This document shows, one piece after another, positions 21,658 to 33,627 of a DNA stretch of 64,000 nucleotides (the first letter of the stretch is position 1; each line of letters opens with the position of its first letter). The stretch is taken from the NCBI GenBank assembly GCA_963693305.1, contig OY855905.1, positions 19,630,437-19,694,436 on the forward strand, in the 5' to 3' direction. The position numbers and the translations under genes were made by a program. The notes beneath the pieces are model-generated. The model saw only the letters and a program-made list of their open reading frames with translations. It was not told where the DNA came from and ran no database searches. Source of the DNA: Meandrina meandrites (lineage: Eukaryota > Cnidaria > Anthozoa > Scleractinia > Meandrinidae).

Positions 21658-22897
21658 TAGCCTGCGTAGCAAGCGTTCCCGTACGAGCGAAGTTCTATGT
21701 GTCGCGTGCGAGCGAAGATTCTAGTCGCGCGAAAATTGGGGCGAGAGCAAAAAAGGGAAAGGAGCGGGGAGGGTGGGGCAGCGAGGGAACGCTTGCAAGC
21801 AAACCCCACGATTCTGAAAAACCCGTTCGCCCACGAACGATTGATGAGTGTATCAAATTCACCTGATTGATTTGAACCAGGGGGCGAAATAATATTCGAG
21901 CGTGGCTCGGGCGACAAGGACAAAACGTTTAATTGTTTGAATCGTTCTAGCTTCGATAAACTTGATCTGAGCTCAGCGGAATTCGCTTTTTCTCTGAAGA
22001 TGGACCAACGTAGGATATTATATGCCATCAATTTGTGTATTGATTGTGCCTGTCTGATGGATTTGGCAAAAGCTTTTAACATTCTTCAGCTCAGTTGTGC
22101 GGGAGCGAAGGAAAACGGCAAGGAGGAACAGGTTTTGCCAGCATTATTTGGCAACTTCAACTTAGATTTCCGAGTCGTTTTACTTATCCTGACGTGAAAG
22201 AAGTCGGCGGTGACTCATCCTTTGTTTTGCAAAATTTAACGCCAGCCAATTTGCTCGCGCTGACAGTTTTCAAAACAACCGCTTCCAGTGCGGACGCTAA
22301 ACAGTTTTAAATAAATTTCCCCCCGTAGGACAATATAATAACGTTAAACTGCTAAACTGTATCAACCTCACGAAAACCTGCTCTTTAAGCCGAACATTCT
22401 ACTAATTATTTAAAAGCTCCAGACAAACTGTGGAGTGCTTTTGTGATTTCCCTTTGCGAGTTTCCGGCCGATTGAAATGTGAGCGGTCTTCTTCAGCACG
22501 CAAAAAATTGTTCTGTTTTAAATTTAAATTACGCTTACAGTTAAAGTGTTGACACCATCACTTTCGCTAGATGGAAAGCGCTTCATTTATTCCCCGAAAA
22601 TTTGAAGTATTTTGGCTTTTAAAAAGGCATTTTGAAGCTAAATGATGCTGTTGTGTGACTCGCTGAAAAATAGCGCCATTCGGACAAGTTGTCAATCTAT
22701 GAATGAACTCACCCGTGAAGAAATCGGTGGGCGTTTTTCAGAATCGTGGGGTTTGCTTGCAAGCGTTCCCTTCCTGCCCCACCCCCTCCCTGCTCCTTTT
22801 CCTTTTTTGCTCTCGCCCCAATTTTCGCGCGACCAGAATCTTTACTCGCGCGACACATAGCACGTCGTTCGTACGGGAACGCTTGCTACGCAGGCTA
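21658..22897. mobile_element. 1.24-kb Mutator-like foldback element with perfect 9-bp duplication
   Basis: Long (~180-bp) inverted repeats start TAGCCTGCGTAGCAAGCGTT and end AACGCTTGCTACGCAGGCTA. The phrases AATTGGGGCGAGAGCAAAAA and GTTTTTCAGAATCGTGGGGT fall in the arms with their complements. CTTTAGTTT flanks both ends exactly (21649-21657 and 22898-22906). Long inverted repeats plus a 9-bp duplication fit Mutator-like elements. The ~880-bp interior has short frames on both strands (e.g. 21937-22197) without a recognisable transposase, so it is non-autonomous. Tips are shared with the 83-bp element at 7114. Confidence 0.9.
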
Positions 22898-22906
22898 CTT
22901 TAGTTT

Positions 22907-24387
22907 AGATCAAAACATTGTAGCTAAAATTTATTGTCAAACTGTTGTTGTTGTTGCTATCGATAACTATATAAGGGTGAACTTGTGCTGGATTATCTTC
23001 AGCTTTTAGGATAAGGTTTCCCCATTTCGGCCACAGATAAGCACTAACGATCAAGGCAAATATATCTTCTCGCAAACTTTCCCCAAAGTGGATCAACTCG
23101 TAAACGGAGAACTTTAACTATACTTATTTTTACATTTGTTAACACTGTTGTCACATCAAGCAATTTATACATGATCAATGGGTGTCCGGGTGCATATAGC
23201 GCGGGTGTTCTCATTTGCTAGATATGATATTACCTGAATCTTAAAAAAAAAAACACGGAGGAGACGCAACGAGAACGTCGCCAAATAAAGGATTGAATGA
23301 GCCGAACAATAGTTCTGTAAGTGCGTTAAGTTATCCTCTGCAAAACAACGACGTGAAATGACTAAATTCTTCGTTTTCTAGAGAACGTAAAGCTCGACGA
23401 CGAATTTTTCATGTTTTTACTTTGAATTTAATGCATATACATATGATCCCGACAACGAATTAATTTCCAAATTTATCCTGAAATGATCCCGAGTTTCTGA
23501 GTGTTGTTACCAATATCCTGTTTTAATTTATTTTTTTTTTTGAAGCTTTGTATGAAGTCTTTCTTTGGTAATAAAGTTGTTGTTGTTGTTGTTGAATTTT
23601 TCACACTGACCCATTCCCGAGTAATTTTTTTTTCAGTGGTGTGACTGTTGAATAAAATCTTTTTAGTACTGTATAAACTTGCTTTGAATTAAATTATTCT
23701 ATGAAGTTCTACCTTCTCTTAGCCAGAATTAGCCTGTTCCAGGCTCTCGGTAGTTCGGGGCGGGCGAGCGAGGAGAAAACGAGGGGGAGACTAAGGCACT
23801 TAAAGCCGTCTCGTGTTACTCTTTTTTCAAGATTTTTGTGACACTAGAACATTGTTTGATTTTTACGAAGATGGTGAAAACTATATCAGCTATACTCCAC
23901 CACTGTAATCACTATAAACAGAGTTGAACAGTAAATATCCTGTTAAAACCTGCACCATTATTGTACCATCCGCGGAGACCCAGGGGCAAAACGAAGTAAA
24001 CTGGGCAAAAATCGTAGCTTCTAAAGTTTTCTATAAAAGTAAAAGAGCCCCTGGGAAACGAGTCTCTCCAGACCATTTCCAAGCGACTCTGCGAATGCTG
24101 GCTCCTGATTGAGCAAAAAAAAATCCTTTGTATCATTTTGCCCAATAGGCGAACAGTAGAGTCACTTTCGTGTGCTTTTATACGGTGATTAGTGTATCGG
24201 CCATATTTTATTTTAATTAACATAAGATAGCCAAAAAAAGTCGGAAGTCATTTCCGATGCCAGAAAGAAAGATATCTCAACATCCACCGGTAATTTTTGT
24301 TTGGACCGATGATAATTCATTTTCAACTACTCTCCCAAAATCCATCACATTCAATAGTTCCACTGAAGATAACATGGTAGATATCTT
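22907..24387. other. Intergenic; SINE-like tail and dispersed repeat fragment
   Basis: No gene seen. A TTTGGTAATAAAGTTGTTG tail with (GTT)n at 23565-23595 resembles a retroposed 3' end. CCTGTTCCAGGCTCTCGGTA at 23734 and its continuation to GAGGGGGAGACT recur in the same orientation at 61012-61082. Confidence 0.5.
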
Positions 24388-24389
24388 TA

Positions 24390-25576
24390 CAGCCAACGCG
24401 CTTCACGCATGAACGCTCAACTTCAAACATTCATAAAATATTTCATTCACCGATTTCATTTTTCAATTAATGAAATCATTCTTCGAACCTTCAACCAAAC
24501 ACTTTTTGTGAATCAAATCGAAAATATTTGAAAACCCATGATATAATTGAAAAATATTATAAGACATCTGACGTTGTTACAGATGATATATATATATTTT
24601 TAAATATTTTTCGGCTGGGTGCCGTTTTCTCGCACGGAACTGAGCGACTGTGTCACTGATCTGACCGCGATGCGTGATGCGCTCGTTCGCTCGTGGTAGT
24701 TTCTTTCCATGTAAACCCAGAATGGCTAGAAATTTCCTTGGTGGATTTAACCAGCCCGGTAAACCATTGCCTCTATGTGTCAGAGAAGAGATCGTTGATC
24801 AGTACAATAATGGAATAAGGGTATCAGAGATTTCCTGCAACACGGAAGTAACAAAAGGAGCGCTTCGCAAAGTCGTGCAACACTTTGCCCTCCACGGCAC
24901 AACGCAGTCATTTTCTTGTGGAGGCAATGAGCCTATATTAAATAACAGATGATATTCTTGAAGTAATCGAAATTTGGAAGCTTCAAAAGCCAAGTCTTAG
25001 TGCTTCCGAAATCCGCGAGAGACTACTACGCGAAAGTATTTGTACACCGGCAAATGTTCCGACAAATAGCGACTAACAAGAAGTTGGGAATAACTTTCAA
25101 GAAACTTACCAGTATCCCGAGTGAATATATGACACCAGAAAACTTAGCAAAGGTAGACGATTATTTGAATATAACTTCAGGGCTCAATAATTTTCGACAA
25201 AGATCCGTTATTGTCATTTCCGGCAAACGCATGTTTTGGTAGCGGTTATCGAATACAACCAACGATTGAAATTCAAAGGTCTTCAAAGATATGCTTTGGT
25301 CCTTTTGCTTAGATAAGGTCGTGTTCGCTCAACAAATTAAACGAAAAAGCGTATCTGTTGCTCTCCATCTTAATCTTTATAAGAATATCCGCCATTTTCC
25401 ATGTTTTCAGTCGTTTCAGCATAAAATCTACAATTGAATGATTCGATTATTCGAAACATGATCCTTATATTTCAATCTTGCGGTGAAAGCGTGTCGATCA
25501 AATTCATTTATGAAATGTTCACGTGGATATTGGAACCTTACGTCGCCGAGCGTTCATGCGTGAGGCGCGTTGACTG
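24390..25576 (+). mobile_element. Tc1/mariner-type element with TA duplication and paired-domain transposase
   Basis: The terminal inverted repeats are CAGCCAACGCGCTTCACGCA (continuing TGAACGCTC) at the left and GAGCGTTCATGCGTGAGGCG followed by CGTTGACTG at the right. TA flanks both ends (24388-24389 and 25577-25578), the signature of Tc1/mariner insertion. At 1,187 bp it is short for an autonomous element, and its gene is broken. Confidence 0.85.
24722..25242 (+). pseudogene. PAX-like paired-domain transposase, frameshifted
   Basis: From the ATG at 24722 the frame reads GGFNQPGKPLPLCVREEIVD (residues 7-26), then an HTH-like ISCNTEVTKGALRKVVQHF. This parallels the N-terminal half of the paired domain, including the GRPLP-type box. 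It stops at 24952, but another frame continues the C-terminal subdomain (EIWKLQKPSLSASEIRERLL, then RESICTPANVP). A third frame gives KKLGITFKKLTSIPSEYMTP and finally RQRSVIVISGKRMFW, which aligns with the FDESSV region that begins the DDE catalytic domain of Tc1-like transposases, with its D lost. The distal catalytic domain is missing. PAX paired domains are thought to derive from such transposases; this copy is a dead one. Confidence 0.75.
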
Positions 25577-25981
25577 TAAATAGACAAAATAAAGTTGTTA
25601 TTCTGATACATCCTATAAATGCACTGGTTAAATCCATACGTCAAGAGACCACAAGACAAAACACTCCAAAGAAATTTTAGAGCTTCATTCATCCACCATC
25701 AAGTTGCGGTATACTGTAGCGTGACATGTACAGCAACGACAACGAAAACTCTACAAGTCTTGTCTGAAATGTCAGCCGCCTTCTCTTCCGTCGCGCCCGT
25801 CCTCTGAGGGGTAAGGAAAAGAAGACGGTTGACACTTCAGACGTTTCTGCTTTTCAAAGCCAAGAGAACTCATCAAATATAATTTCTCCCTTTGGGTTAT
25901 ACATTGTATTATGCGTTTCTAACTAACCTGGTGTATTTTGTTATTCTTCTACGCGTTTTCTTGTTGAGTTACAATTAACCG
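25577..25981. other. Intergenic, no gene recognised
   Basis: Short AT-rich span right of the Tc1-like element; the frame at 25619-25807 shows no domain. Confidence 0.4.
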
Positions 25982-26274
25982 AATGAAAGTTGACAGTTAC
26001 TTGTGAATAAATATTTCGTGGCTAGTCTGACGCAGCGTTTCGTCCCGGCCAAGGGACTCTTCAGAGACCTTTTCTGCTAGCAAACTCGTTGAGCATCGCG
26101 CTCAAAGTCCCGTTCGCAAAGAATGATGACAGCAACCTCGTTGAGCATCGCGCTCAAAGTCCCGACTGCACAAAATCACGAGTGAAAATTGACAATGAAA
26201 GTTGACAGTTACTTGTGAATAAATACTTCGTGGCTAGTCTGACGCAGCGTTTCGTTCACAAGTAACTGTCAACC
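25982..26274. repeat. Direct repeats (62 bp and 28 bp) ending in a hairpin
   Basis: AATGAAAGTTGACAGTTACT through CGCAGCGTTTCGT occurs at 25982-26043 and again at 26194-26255. Between them CTCGTTGAGCATCGCGCTCA (to AAGTCCCG) is duplicated at 26085-26112 and 26137-26164. After the second long copy, TTCACAAGTAACTGTCAAC forms an inverted pair with GTTGACAGTTACTTGTGAA. Confidence 0.8.
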
Positions 26275-26379
26275 TTTTAGATTGAGGGTCGCTGGAAACG
26301 GTTTAAATTTAGTGTTTTATCTTGCATCGCATACCGTTTATCGGTTGTGGGGTGAGCTTTCTTTACTTTAATTTGGTGG

Positions 26380-27001
26380 TTTGTAAAATGTTATACTATT
26401 GTATGTGTTGCGTGTACACTGTTAACTGAAATTCGCGTCTAATTTCCAGTAATGATTTTAAGGGAGATATGTAAGCTTCAGTAATGATTTTAAGGGAGAT
26501 ATGTAAACTTCATCTGCTACATTGTACTCTGTATATTTTTATGATGTCATTCCAATTCCATTGCGTGAATTACCGTTTATTATAGGATTGCGTGAAGTAT
26601 CGTTTATTAAAAGTATACAGTAAGTAATTGTTTGATTTTTTTGGGAGATATCATGCAAACTTCATCTGCTACATTGTACTATTCTAGCTATGAATAGTGT
26701 TGAAAACGGAATATGCTGTTTAACGCACTGTTAACTGAAAATTGCGCCGAATTTCAAGCAGTCCTTCGAAAGTACACTGTAGAATCGCATAGCTCAAAGA
26801 ATTCTCGCGCTCTGATTGGCTAGAGATGTGAGGTTATTCAGCGCGGTATTGCGACTTGAAAGTGAGGCTGGGCTAAAATTCGCAACATTCACCACATTTT
26901 CATTTTGAAAAGGTTCTGCGATTCAAGGAAAATCAATTACCTGACACGTGAATTCCACGTTAAATTTCACTTGAAAAACCGATATCGCACTCATCGCTTC
27001 A

Positions 27002-27037
<36 letters not shown>

Positions 27038-27212
27038 ACGTGGAATTCCCTCGTCAGCTAATGGATTTTCCTATAGTATTATGGTATCGCATTGCGTGCG
27101 CGTGAATTGCCGTTTGTCATAGGATTGCGTGAAGTTGCGGTTATTAATAGAATACACTAAATAATTGTTTGATATTTTTGGGAGATATGTAAACGTCATC
27201 TGCTGCATTGTA
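26380..27212. repeat. Dispersed repeat with two ~115-bp direct copies (GGGAGATATG family)
   Basis: GCGTGAATTACCGTTTATTA through CATCTGCTACATTGTAC (26564-26679) is repeated in diverged form at 27099-27212. A tandem pair of CAGTAATGATTTTAAGGGAG lies at 26450-26510. Parts of the same family (TTTAAGGGAGATATGGATTC; ACTATTGTATGTGTTGC) border the LINE at 40616-41146. Confidence 0.65.
26926..27072. repeat. 147-bp foldback element
   Basis: AGGAAAATCAATTACCTGAC is mirrored by GTCAGCTAATGGATTTTCCT. The inner arms GAATTCCACGTTAAATTTCA and GAAAAACCGATATCGCAC pair almost perfectly with the right half around a ~17-nt loop. It lies between the two direct copies of the GGGAGATATG repeat. Confidence 0.85.
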
Positions 27213-27520
27213 CGAGGGTCTCAATGGGGTTAGCTGTTAGCCGTAAAACCGACCAAAAACTTAGCCGTTAGGCGTAAAAGTTAGAACATTTTAACAGTTA
27301 GCCGTAAAAATTGTTAACCGTAAAAAATGTCTAGCTACGAAATACCTACCCAGGCGCCCCTTCCTCGACCGAAAAAGAGGGTGTGCATGGGGGTGCTGGA
27401 TTCTCAGTTATCAGTTAAAATTTAGGCCATTTCTCAGCAACCAGTTAAAATTTGAGCTATTTCTCAGCTATCAGTTAATTTTGAAAGATCTCAGTTAACT
27501 TTCAATTCTCATTTGCTTTT
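27213..27520. repeat. Irregular TTAGCCGTAAAA / CTCAGTTATCAGTTAAAATT iterations
   Basis: About 27225-27335 iterates GTTAGCCGTAAAA-like words. About 27400-27510 iterates TCTCAGCTATCAGTTAA-like words. These are short degenerate tandem repeats without coding potential. Confidence 0.65.
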
Positions 27521-29340
27521 GCTGTATTGTATCCTAGCAACGTCGTCCATCTCATTAGCCGAACAGGCCGAGTAGCATCCGATGATTTCCGTTCACTTTC
27601 CAGCAAACTTGCTTGAACTGTTTTGGAGATTTAACCACAAGCAGACAATCCTCTGTGTTTGAAACCACGTGACGTACGCGTCAGGATACGCCATTTGCAA
27701 CAGCGTTATTATAAGAGCTTTTATGGGAATATAACGATCGTTCAAAACAATTCAAAATAAGGGGGGGAAATATTAGTACTTGCCCTGTTGTGTGTATAAC
27801 TTGTGTTTTTATGGCGTTTGGAGACGGTTCAGAGCGATTCAAGTGGGTTTTAGCTTCTCTGTTTTCCTCTCCATGTGATATGTCCTTCAACTGTTCCTTC
27901 CTCGCCATGGCGAAAGAATTTTAAAAAAATTACTTTGACAACACCACACAAGGCAGCCATATTGTTAAAGGTTCTTAAAGTCTAGAATCATCAAATAGCG
28001 CGAATTTTGGCAACGTTTTAAGAGAGGATCCACCTGAAAACCATGCAATATTAAAATTTGAGTCTACATCGACCCTCTCAGATTTTGTTTATATTTTGCA
28101 TGGAGTTACATATTGAGGTGCTAATACTATAGGTAGAACATTATCGCCAGATTATTTAACGTGTGGAAGATATCGTGGTTAACGCGTCCATGATCAGTTT
28201 TCAGCCAAAAAATACCCAAATTTTGACCCATCTTTCAGCAAAAATATCTCTTAAAGCATTGAAGCTTTCCACATCAAAACACCAGTGTTATTAATATAAC
28301 CAAATACAATTTCAATGATACCATCAAGATTATCAATTACTTTCTGGTTTGGAATTAAACCTATTTTAAAAATAAGGTCTTGTGGGCAATGTGTGACGGT
28401 AAAGATTTTAGGGTAAAATTACGTTTGAATATCGCCGATGCGGCGTTGTTTAAAGACTTTCATTAGCCACTATTTTATGAAACTTTTATCGGATAACAAA
28501 TTAAAATCAATAAAAGTCTGTAAAGTTGAAACTACACATATGATTTAAACGTACAAAGATGTGCTACACGTTAGTGCAGGAACTCAAATCTTTACAACGA
28601 ATTTCATAACATGATGGATAGGTCGGCTGAGGACACAGAAATACCGCTTAAATAAATCCAATAAAACGTTTAATATCTAAAATAGCTATCGATGTTAAGT
28701 GTCTTGTAATATAGTGCCTTTGGGACAGACTTACGGAGTGGAATGAAGATAAACAAGTCACTTCCCATGTTCATCGATCGACTTCAAGCTTATCTTCTCG
28801 AGCAGCTTGATTCAGGAAGAGAAACCCTCTGCCACTTCTGTCTGGCCGGTAGTCATAACCTTCACAAACAATCCCGCAAGGCTTATAGATGCGACTTGTC
28901 CCGTAAATGAATGTCTCAGTGCAATAAATTTTGCAAGATTCTTTTCACCCGGCGCCATCTTGTTTCAGACTAGTACCCAGTCTCTCAAAACTCGCTTAAA
29001 TTTATCATTGGATCCACACAGTATCCGCGCTGGCACACAAATAACATAATTGATTAGAAACATTTGCCAATGGAAAACCCCTGCAAACACGATCTTGACT
29101 AAAACGCTACGAGGATTTGATCAGTAACATAGTTTTTTTACGAGTGGCATACCATTTTTTGTGGGTCCATACGAATACAAACGAGACCAGGCGAACGCAC
29201 ACGAGTTATGAGCATGAAATCTATAGACTAATTCTTTGACCTATCTGTTTTCCTTCGACATTAATTGGTTTATTTATCAATAATAATTGTTAGTAATCGT
29301 AACTACAACGACATTTTCGATTTTTTTTTTTACTTGGGGG
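27521..29340. other. Intergenic, no gene recognised except a weak candidate exon
   Basis: AT-rich sequence with no repeat structure I could resolve. The only candidate is the short minus-strand frame at 28812-28958, listed separately. Confidence 0.4.
28812..28958 (-). CDS. Weak candidate small exon/ORF (48 aa)
   Basis: On the minus strand AACAAGATGGCGCCGGGTG gives an ATG in good context, followed by 48 codons to a TGA. The product starts MAPGEKNLAKFIALRHSF. Within the frame a GAAG|GTTATG could act as a donor. No homolog is recognised. The ATGGCGCC context recalls first exons elsewhere in the window, but chance is at least as likely. Confidence 0.18.
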   Translation of the reverse strand: MAPGEKNLAKFIALRHSFTGQVASISLAGLFVKVMTTGQTEVAEGFSS

Positions 29341-29721
29341 CCATTTACATGGAAAGAGGATGATCCCAGCACTAGGATCATCCTCCTTTCATGTAAAATA
29401 GAATGATCCTAGTGCTAGTGTCATCCTAGTACTCGGATCATCCGAGCCGATATGTTTTCAGCTTTCAGTTTACATGTGAACGGTTGCATTTGGCCCTAGC
29501 GCTAGGATCACCCCTCATCTCGATAGGATGATCCTAACGCTAGGATGATCCTAGCACTAGGGCCAAATGCAACCGTTCACATGTAAATTGAAAGCTGAAA
29601 ACATATCGCGCTCGGATGATCCTAGTATTAGGATGATCCTAGCACTAGGTAAGGATCATTCTATTTTACATGAAAGGAGGATGATCCTAGTGCTGGGATC
29701 ATCCTCTTTCCATGTAAATGG
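29341..29721. mobile_element. 381-bp foldback built of GATCCTAGCACTAGG iterations
   Basis: CCATTTACATGGAAAGAGGA is mirrored by TCCTCTTTCCATGTAAATGG. The whole element folds on itself, and both arms carry repeated AGGATGATCCTAGCACTAGG units that are themselves near-palindromes. Inner phrases (ACATATCG, TTTGGCCCTAGCGCTAGG, GCAACCGTTCACATGTAAA) also pair. No clear target duplication was found. Confidence 0.85.
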
Positions 29722-30660
29722 GGCCTTAGTTTTCACGCTAGCAGCCAGAGCAGCTATAAAACTCTCTACTATCCAAGGGTCCAGCAACACGGTGTTCCGA
29801 CAACAAAGCTCGCGTAGTGCTGAGCATGCCCGCGCTCTTTATTTGATTTCTCCTTGTACCTGAATAATCCTTAACAGTTATATCCTGTTATATTCAGCCG
29901 TCAATGTCGTAGGCTTAGACCACATCCCGCAAGATCGAGCAGGATAGTTGTTTTATTATTCAACAAATTGTCAACGAAAAATGTTTTACACCTAGAAATA
30001 ACGTGCATGGTTATGCATATGCGGCGCTTGAACGATGTTCTTACAACCTGCAAACAATCATCAAAGGCGCATGAGCAGATCTTCTCATTTTGAGCTCGCC
30101 AAAATAATCTCAGCAAGAGAGAGTTCGATACTATTCCTTTTTTTATAGCAGTCGAAGACGATTTCTCAGTTGTTTCCTCAAAGGGGGAAAACATTTTGTC
30201 AACATGGCATGGTTGTTGTAAAATTGAATCCCGACGGTAATGGCAATGAAGATGTGGCGATCGAAATTTCAACGTGCAGGCTTACTTCGACATAAGAACC
30301 TGTGAATTTTTTCTTTGTTTTGAAGCTATTGTTTCCCTGCTCCATTGGTTCATGACTCTTTGTTGTCTTGGACGTTCTTTGTTTTACGTCACTGGTGAAG
30401 TCCAGATAAATCGTGGATCATTTATTTGCAGTTAAATACGCGACGACGACGAATTTTTCGGACTTTAATCATGCATTAATTTTTTCAGTGGAGATAGTTC
30501 TGACCGCTTAACAAACACTGAATGCAACTACGATATCGCTGCCCTGGTTGCTCTAGTTCCCATTTCGCGGGAAAATATGGCTTGCTGCCACACTATCGAA
30601 AAACCGCTGACTTGGACGTGAATTGATCGCGTTGCAATTAATGAGAGCATCGTTATTCTG
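29722..30660. other. Intergenic, no gene recognised
   Basis: A phrase GCTGAGCATGCCCGCGCTCT at 29820 recalls the GCGCATGCGCAGCACGCG stretch near 35935, perhaps as part of a shared repeat. The minus frame at 29901-30272 has no identifiable domain. Confidence 0.35.
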
Positions 30661-30676
30661 TCCCAGACCTCCAACC

Positions 30677-30818
30677 CCCCCCCCCCCCCCCCCCACTACT
30701 GCTACGCATATTTAACAATTATCTTGCGAAATCGCGCAGAAATGGCCACCGAAAAATATTTTACAGCTAAGATAATTCTGGCAGTTAACAGAAAAAAAGT
30801 TGGGGGGGGGGGGGGGGG
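30677..30818. repeat. Facing poly-C and poly-G tracts
   Basis: A run of about 20 C follows CCTCCAA near 30677. About 105 bp later a run of about 17 G follows AAAAAGTT near 30802 and continues into AGGTGGGGAGGG. The two tracts are inverted relative to each other and could pair or form quadruplexes. Confidence 0.85.
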
Positions 30819-33627
30819 AGGTGGGGAGGGCTCCGAGCCCCTCCCATGGATTCGCAACTGGAAGTGATCAAACAAATCGGAGAAACGCGGGGCCGTCGTC
30901 AATCACGCGTATGATTCCAAGCCATTACTTTTACCACCTCCTCTATATATCTAGATACACTTATGAGACACGTCATATTGCAGATCAACGTGTTATCTGG
31001 AAATTTTAAAACATAGAGTTAATATATAAATTGAAGGAAGACTCAGAAGGAGTAGCAATAAACCGTAAATTAACAAGGATAGCTACGAATGAGGGAAATT
31101 AAAGTGGATAACGAACGCCAAACTTGAACGGATGTAGCTCTTCTGAATCATCACCAACCTTTATTGAGTCACGTGATCTGCTGTTTGTCAGACATCTCCA
31201 GCCACCTGCCACTTTGAACGCGAGGGGGCTTCGGAGCAATGTTGTGGTTACATGAATTCACTGTCACTTAGTTTCAAGATATTAACGTCCTAAAGAACAT
31301 TGAGCATAACTAACCATTTTTTTCCAAACGGAGTTTCATTATAACGTGAAGAACGTGGGTAGGATTGGTAGGTGTCCTGTTTTAAGTCGCCGACATAACG
31401 TGGATCTGAAAACCACAAATACCAGACGAAAGGTCTTTCAAAAGCCTTGTTACCATCCCCCGGTCCCTAACCCCTCGCAATTTATTTTCTCTTGCACGCA
31501 ACACACCCTACACATGCAACACACCCTACGCCCTCTTGCGCCCCCGCTGGGGACGAAGTTCTCAGTGAAAAGATATACATGATTATTGTCATGGGATGTT
31601 TGCATGCTTTGTTACTTTACTTTTACTTTACTTTTAATCATAAGTTTGCATGCTTTGCTCTTTTTTGTGTAGTTCTTCAACGGTACAAGCGTTGTCGCCT
31701 TGTCTTTGCTATGACTAGATACATCGCACTTTTCCTTGGAATAACCTCTATACGAGTATTTAAACGAAGTCAAGGCGATCGCAATGTGATCTGATTCGAA
31801 GTGAAATTTGAGACAAGAAATTCGAGACGAACAAAATATCGCTGATGCCACAATTCCGACTGTCACGCAATCAACTATTGTCGATGTTTCATCGTAAAAC
31901 GACAGCACCACAAACCACTTATGCCGCTGGTTTCGACCGGATGGAAATGACTTTGCGATAGGAAAATATTTTTTATATGTGTCGAGCAAAAGTACGGGAC
32001 CGCATACTAAAATAAGCCGGTTCTCACGACGGTGGATTTTTGATGTGACGCTGCCAACGTGTTTTGATAACATCAGTTCAGCATAATAACTGTGGCTGTG
32101 GAAATACCACAGAATGAAGTTTACACACCAAGTGGACTTCGCCAAACTCCCTTTAAGGAATGACTTCTTAAATCTACGATGCTTGCTTGTGGGAAAGCCC
32201 AGCAGTCACCTTGGTGCGGCGCGACCAACGGGCCGGTATGAATTTGTATAATATTTCGTTTCAATATAATTTGTTGTGCTCAATGCTACCAGCTAACGGC
32301 TTTTAGAAGTTAAAACTTCTAACAATTTAAATGTTTTCTTACAAAACTATGTCTTGCTTCTTTAAGCAACATTCCATTTAGTAAATTGTTTATGAACACT
32401 AAGTTATCACGATTTCCGTGTTGAGCTCATTTGCATATCGCCACGGAGTAAACGGTATTTTGTTGAATGCAAACCTGTCATTCCTCTTAACTTAACAGAG
32501 TTTTTACTTTATAAACAGAATTATCATTCCCTTGACAATCTATAGATAGTTTTAAATTCGATTTAAAAAACGCCGCATCTCTACAAACAACGGCTTTTGA
32601 GACCCCATCGTATTGACATGAATTGAATAGGGAGAATTAAAATTTTGCTTATAGCCAAACGAAATAAATGACACAAGTTAACTTAACGTCATTCTATTGT
32701 TAAGGGTTAGGACTGTCCTGTGTAGAAATTTCGCTTAATTTGTTCTCATTTTAAACTTGTGGCAGGTAATCAAACATGCTGTATATTTTAACCTCAAATT
32801 TGAACACTTTCCACTGTCTGACAGTTTGATTGACATTTCTCCAAAACAATAGACAATTGAACCAAACTGTTGCACCTGGTTGATGTACTAGTGAAGTTAC
32901 ACAAGTGTGCCAAATTTGAGGGAAATCGGTGAGGTGCACTGTAGACTCGCTTGCATGGTTCTCATGTGGACTCACTCTTAACTCGTATTAAAAGCGAACA
33001 TAAGGTAGCCTCCCTATAGGCACCTCAAGACTTCGTTTTCGTCACACTTTATTCGCTTTATGGATTAAAATCACTGCGCGACAGTGTAGTCAGTGTAAGT
33101 CACAGCCGAATAAATATCTCTCTTCAGCAACAAATTGAGCTAAATTGCATACATAACTGTTTAAATTCACAAAAAGCAATATAAACAGTTGCTGAAACAA
33201 AAATGTAACGATAAGTTTAATGGCTATTGGACGCTTATTTGCCTCTTCTCGTAAACTCGGCAAATATCTTGGTTAAAAGGTCTTAAAGGGGTAAGCTCTT
33301 GACGGGTGAGCGGCAAACAATGCGATCCGTTGCGTAGCAGGGAAAATAACTCGGTAGAGACACGGGCTTTAGTGGCAGCCGGCACTCGTTTCAGTATGCC
33401 AGCGGTACAGGGAACTTGCTTCTCTGCTTTACCTTGTGCAGCTGAGGAGAAAACGAGGAAACTTCTTTGGAACCCAGCAAATCTTCTTTATTGTTAAAAA
33501 AAATCTCGACGATACTTCACACTAGCTCATAGTACAAACTACTGAGGTAATCGTAGCTGAACGGCAGGTTCATCGAAGTAAACATTAATATATGAGGTTC
33601 GAATGAGGTAATCATTAAGGCAATCTT
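30819..33627. other. Intergenic, no gene recognised
   Basis: No repeat or domain could be assigned. The longest frame, 31612-32145 on the minus strand (177 codons), is low in complexity at its C-terminus (KSKVKVK from a TTTACTTTTACTT run) and matches no family I know. It is left as unexplained. Confidence 0.35.

Noticed and set aside
21657..22310. Open frames of 71-141 codons in the 1.24-kb foldback interior
   Set aside because: No transposase or host domain recognised; the longest runs into the inverted arm.
26564..27212. Two ~115-bp direct copies as a possible LTR or TRIM element
   Set aside because: No primer-binding site, polypurine tract or target duplication; the phrases recur elsewhere as a dispersed repeat.
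31612..32145. 177-codon open frame on the minus strand
   Set aside because: No recognisable domain, repeat-like C-terminus from a TTTACTTTTACTT run, no splice or promoter context. A chance open frame is likelier; noted only in the intergenic entry.
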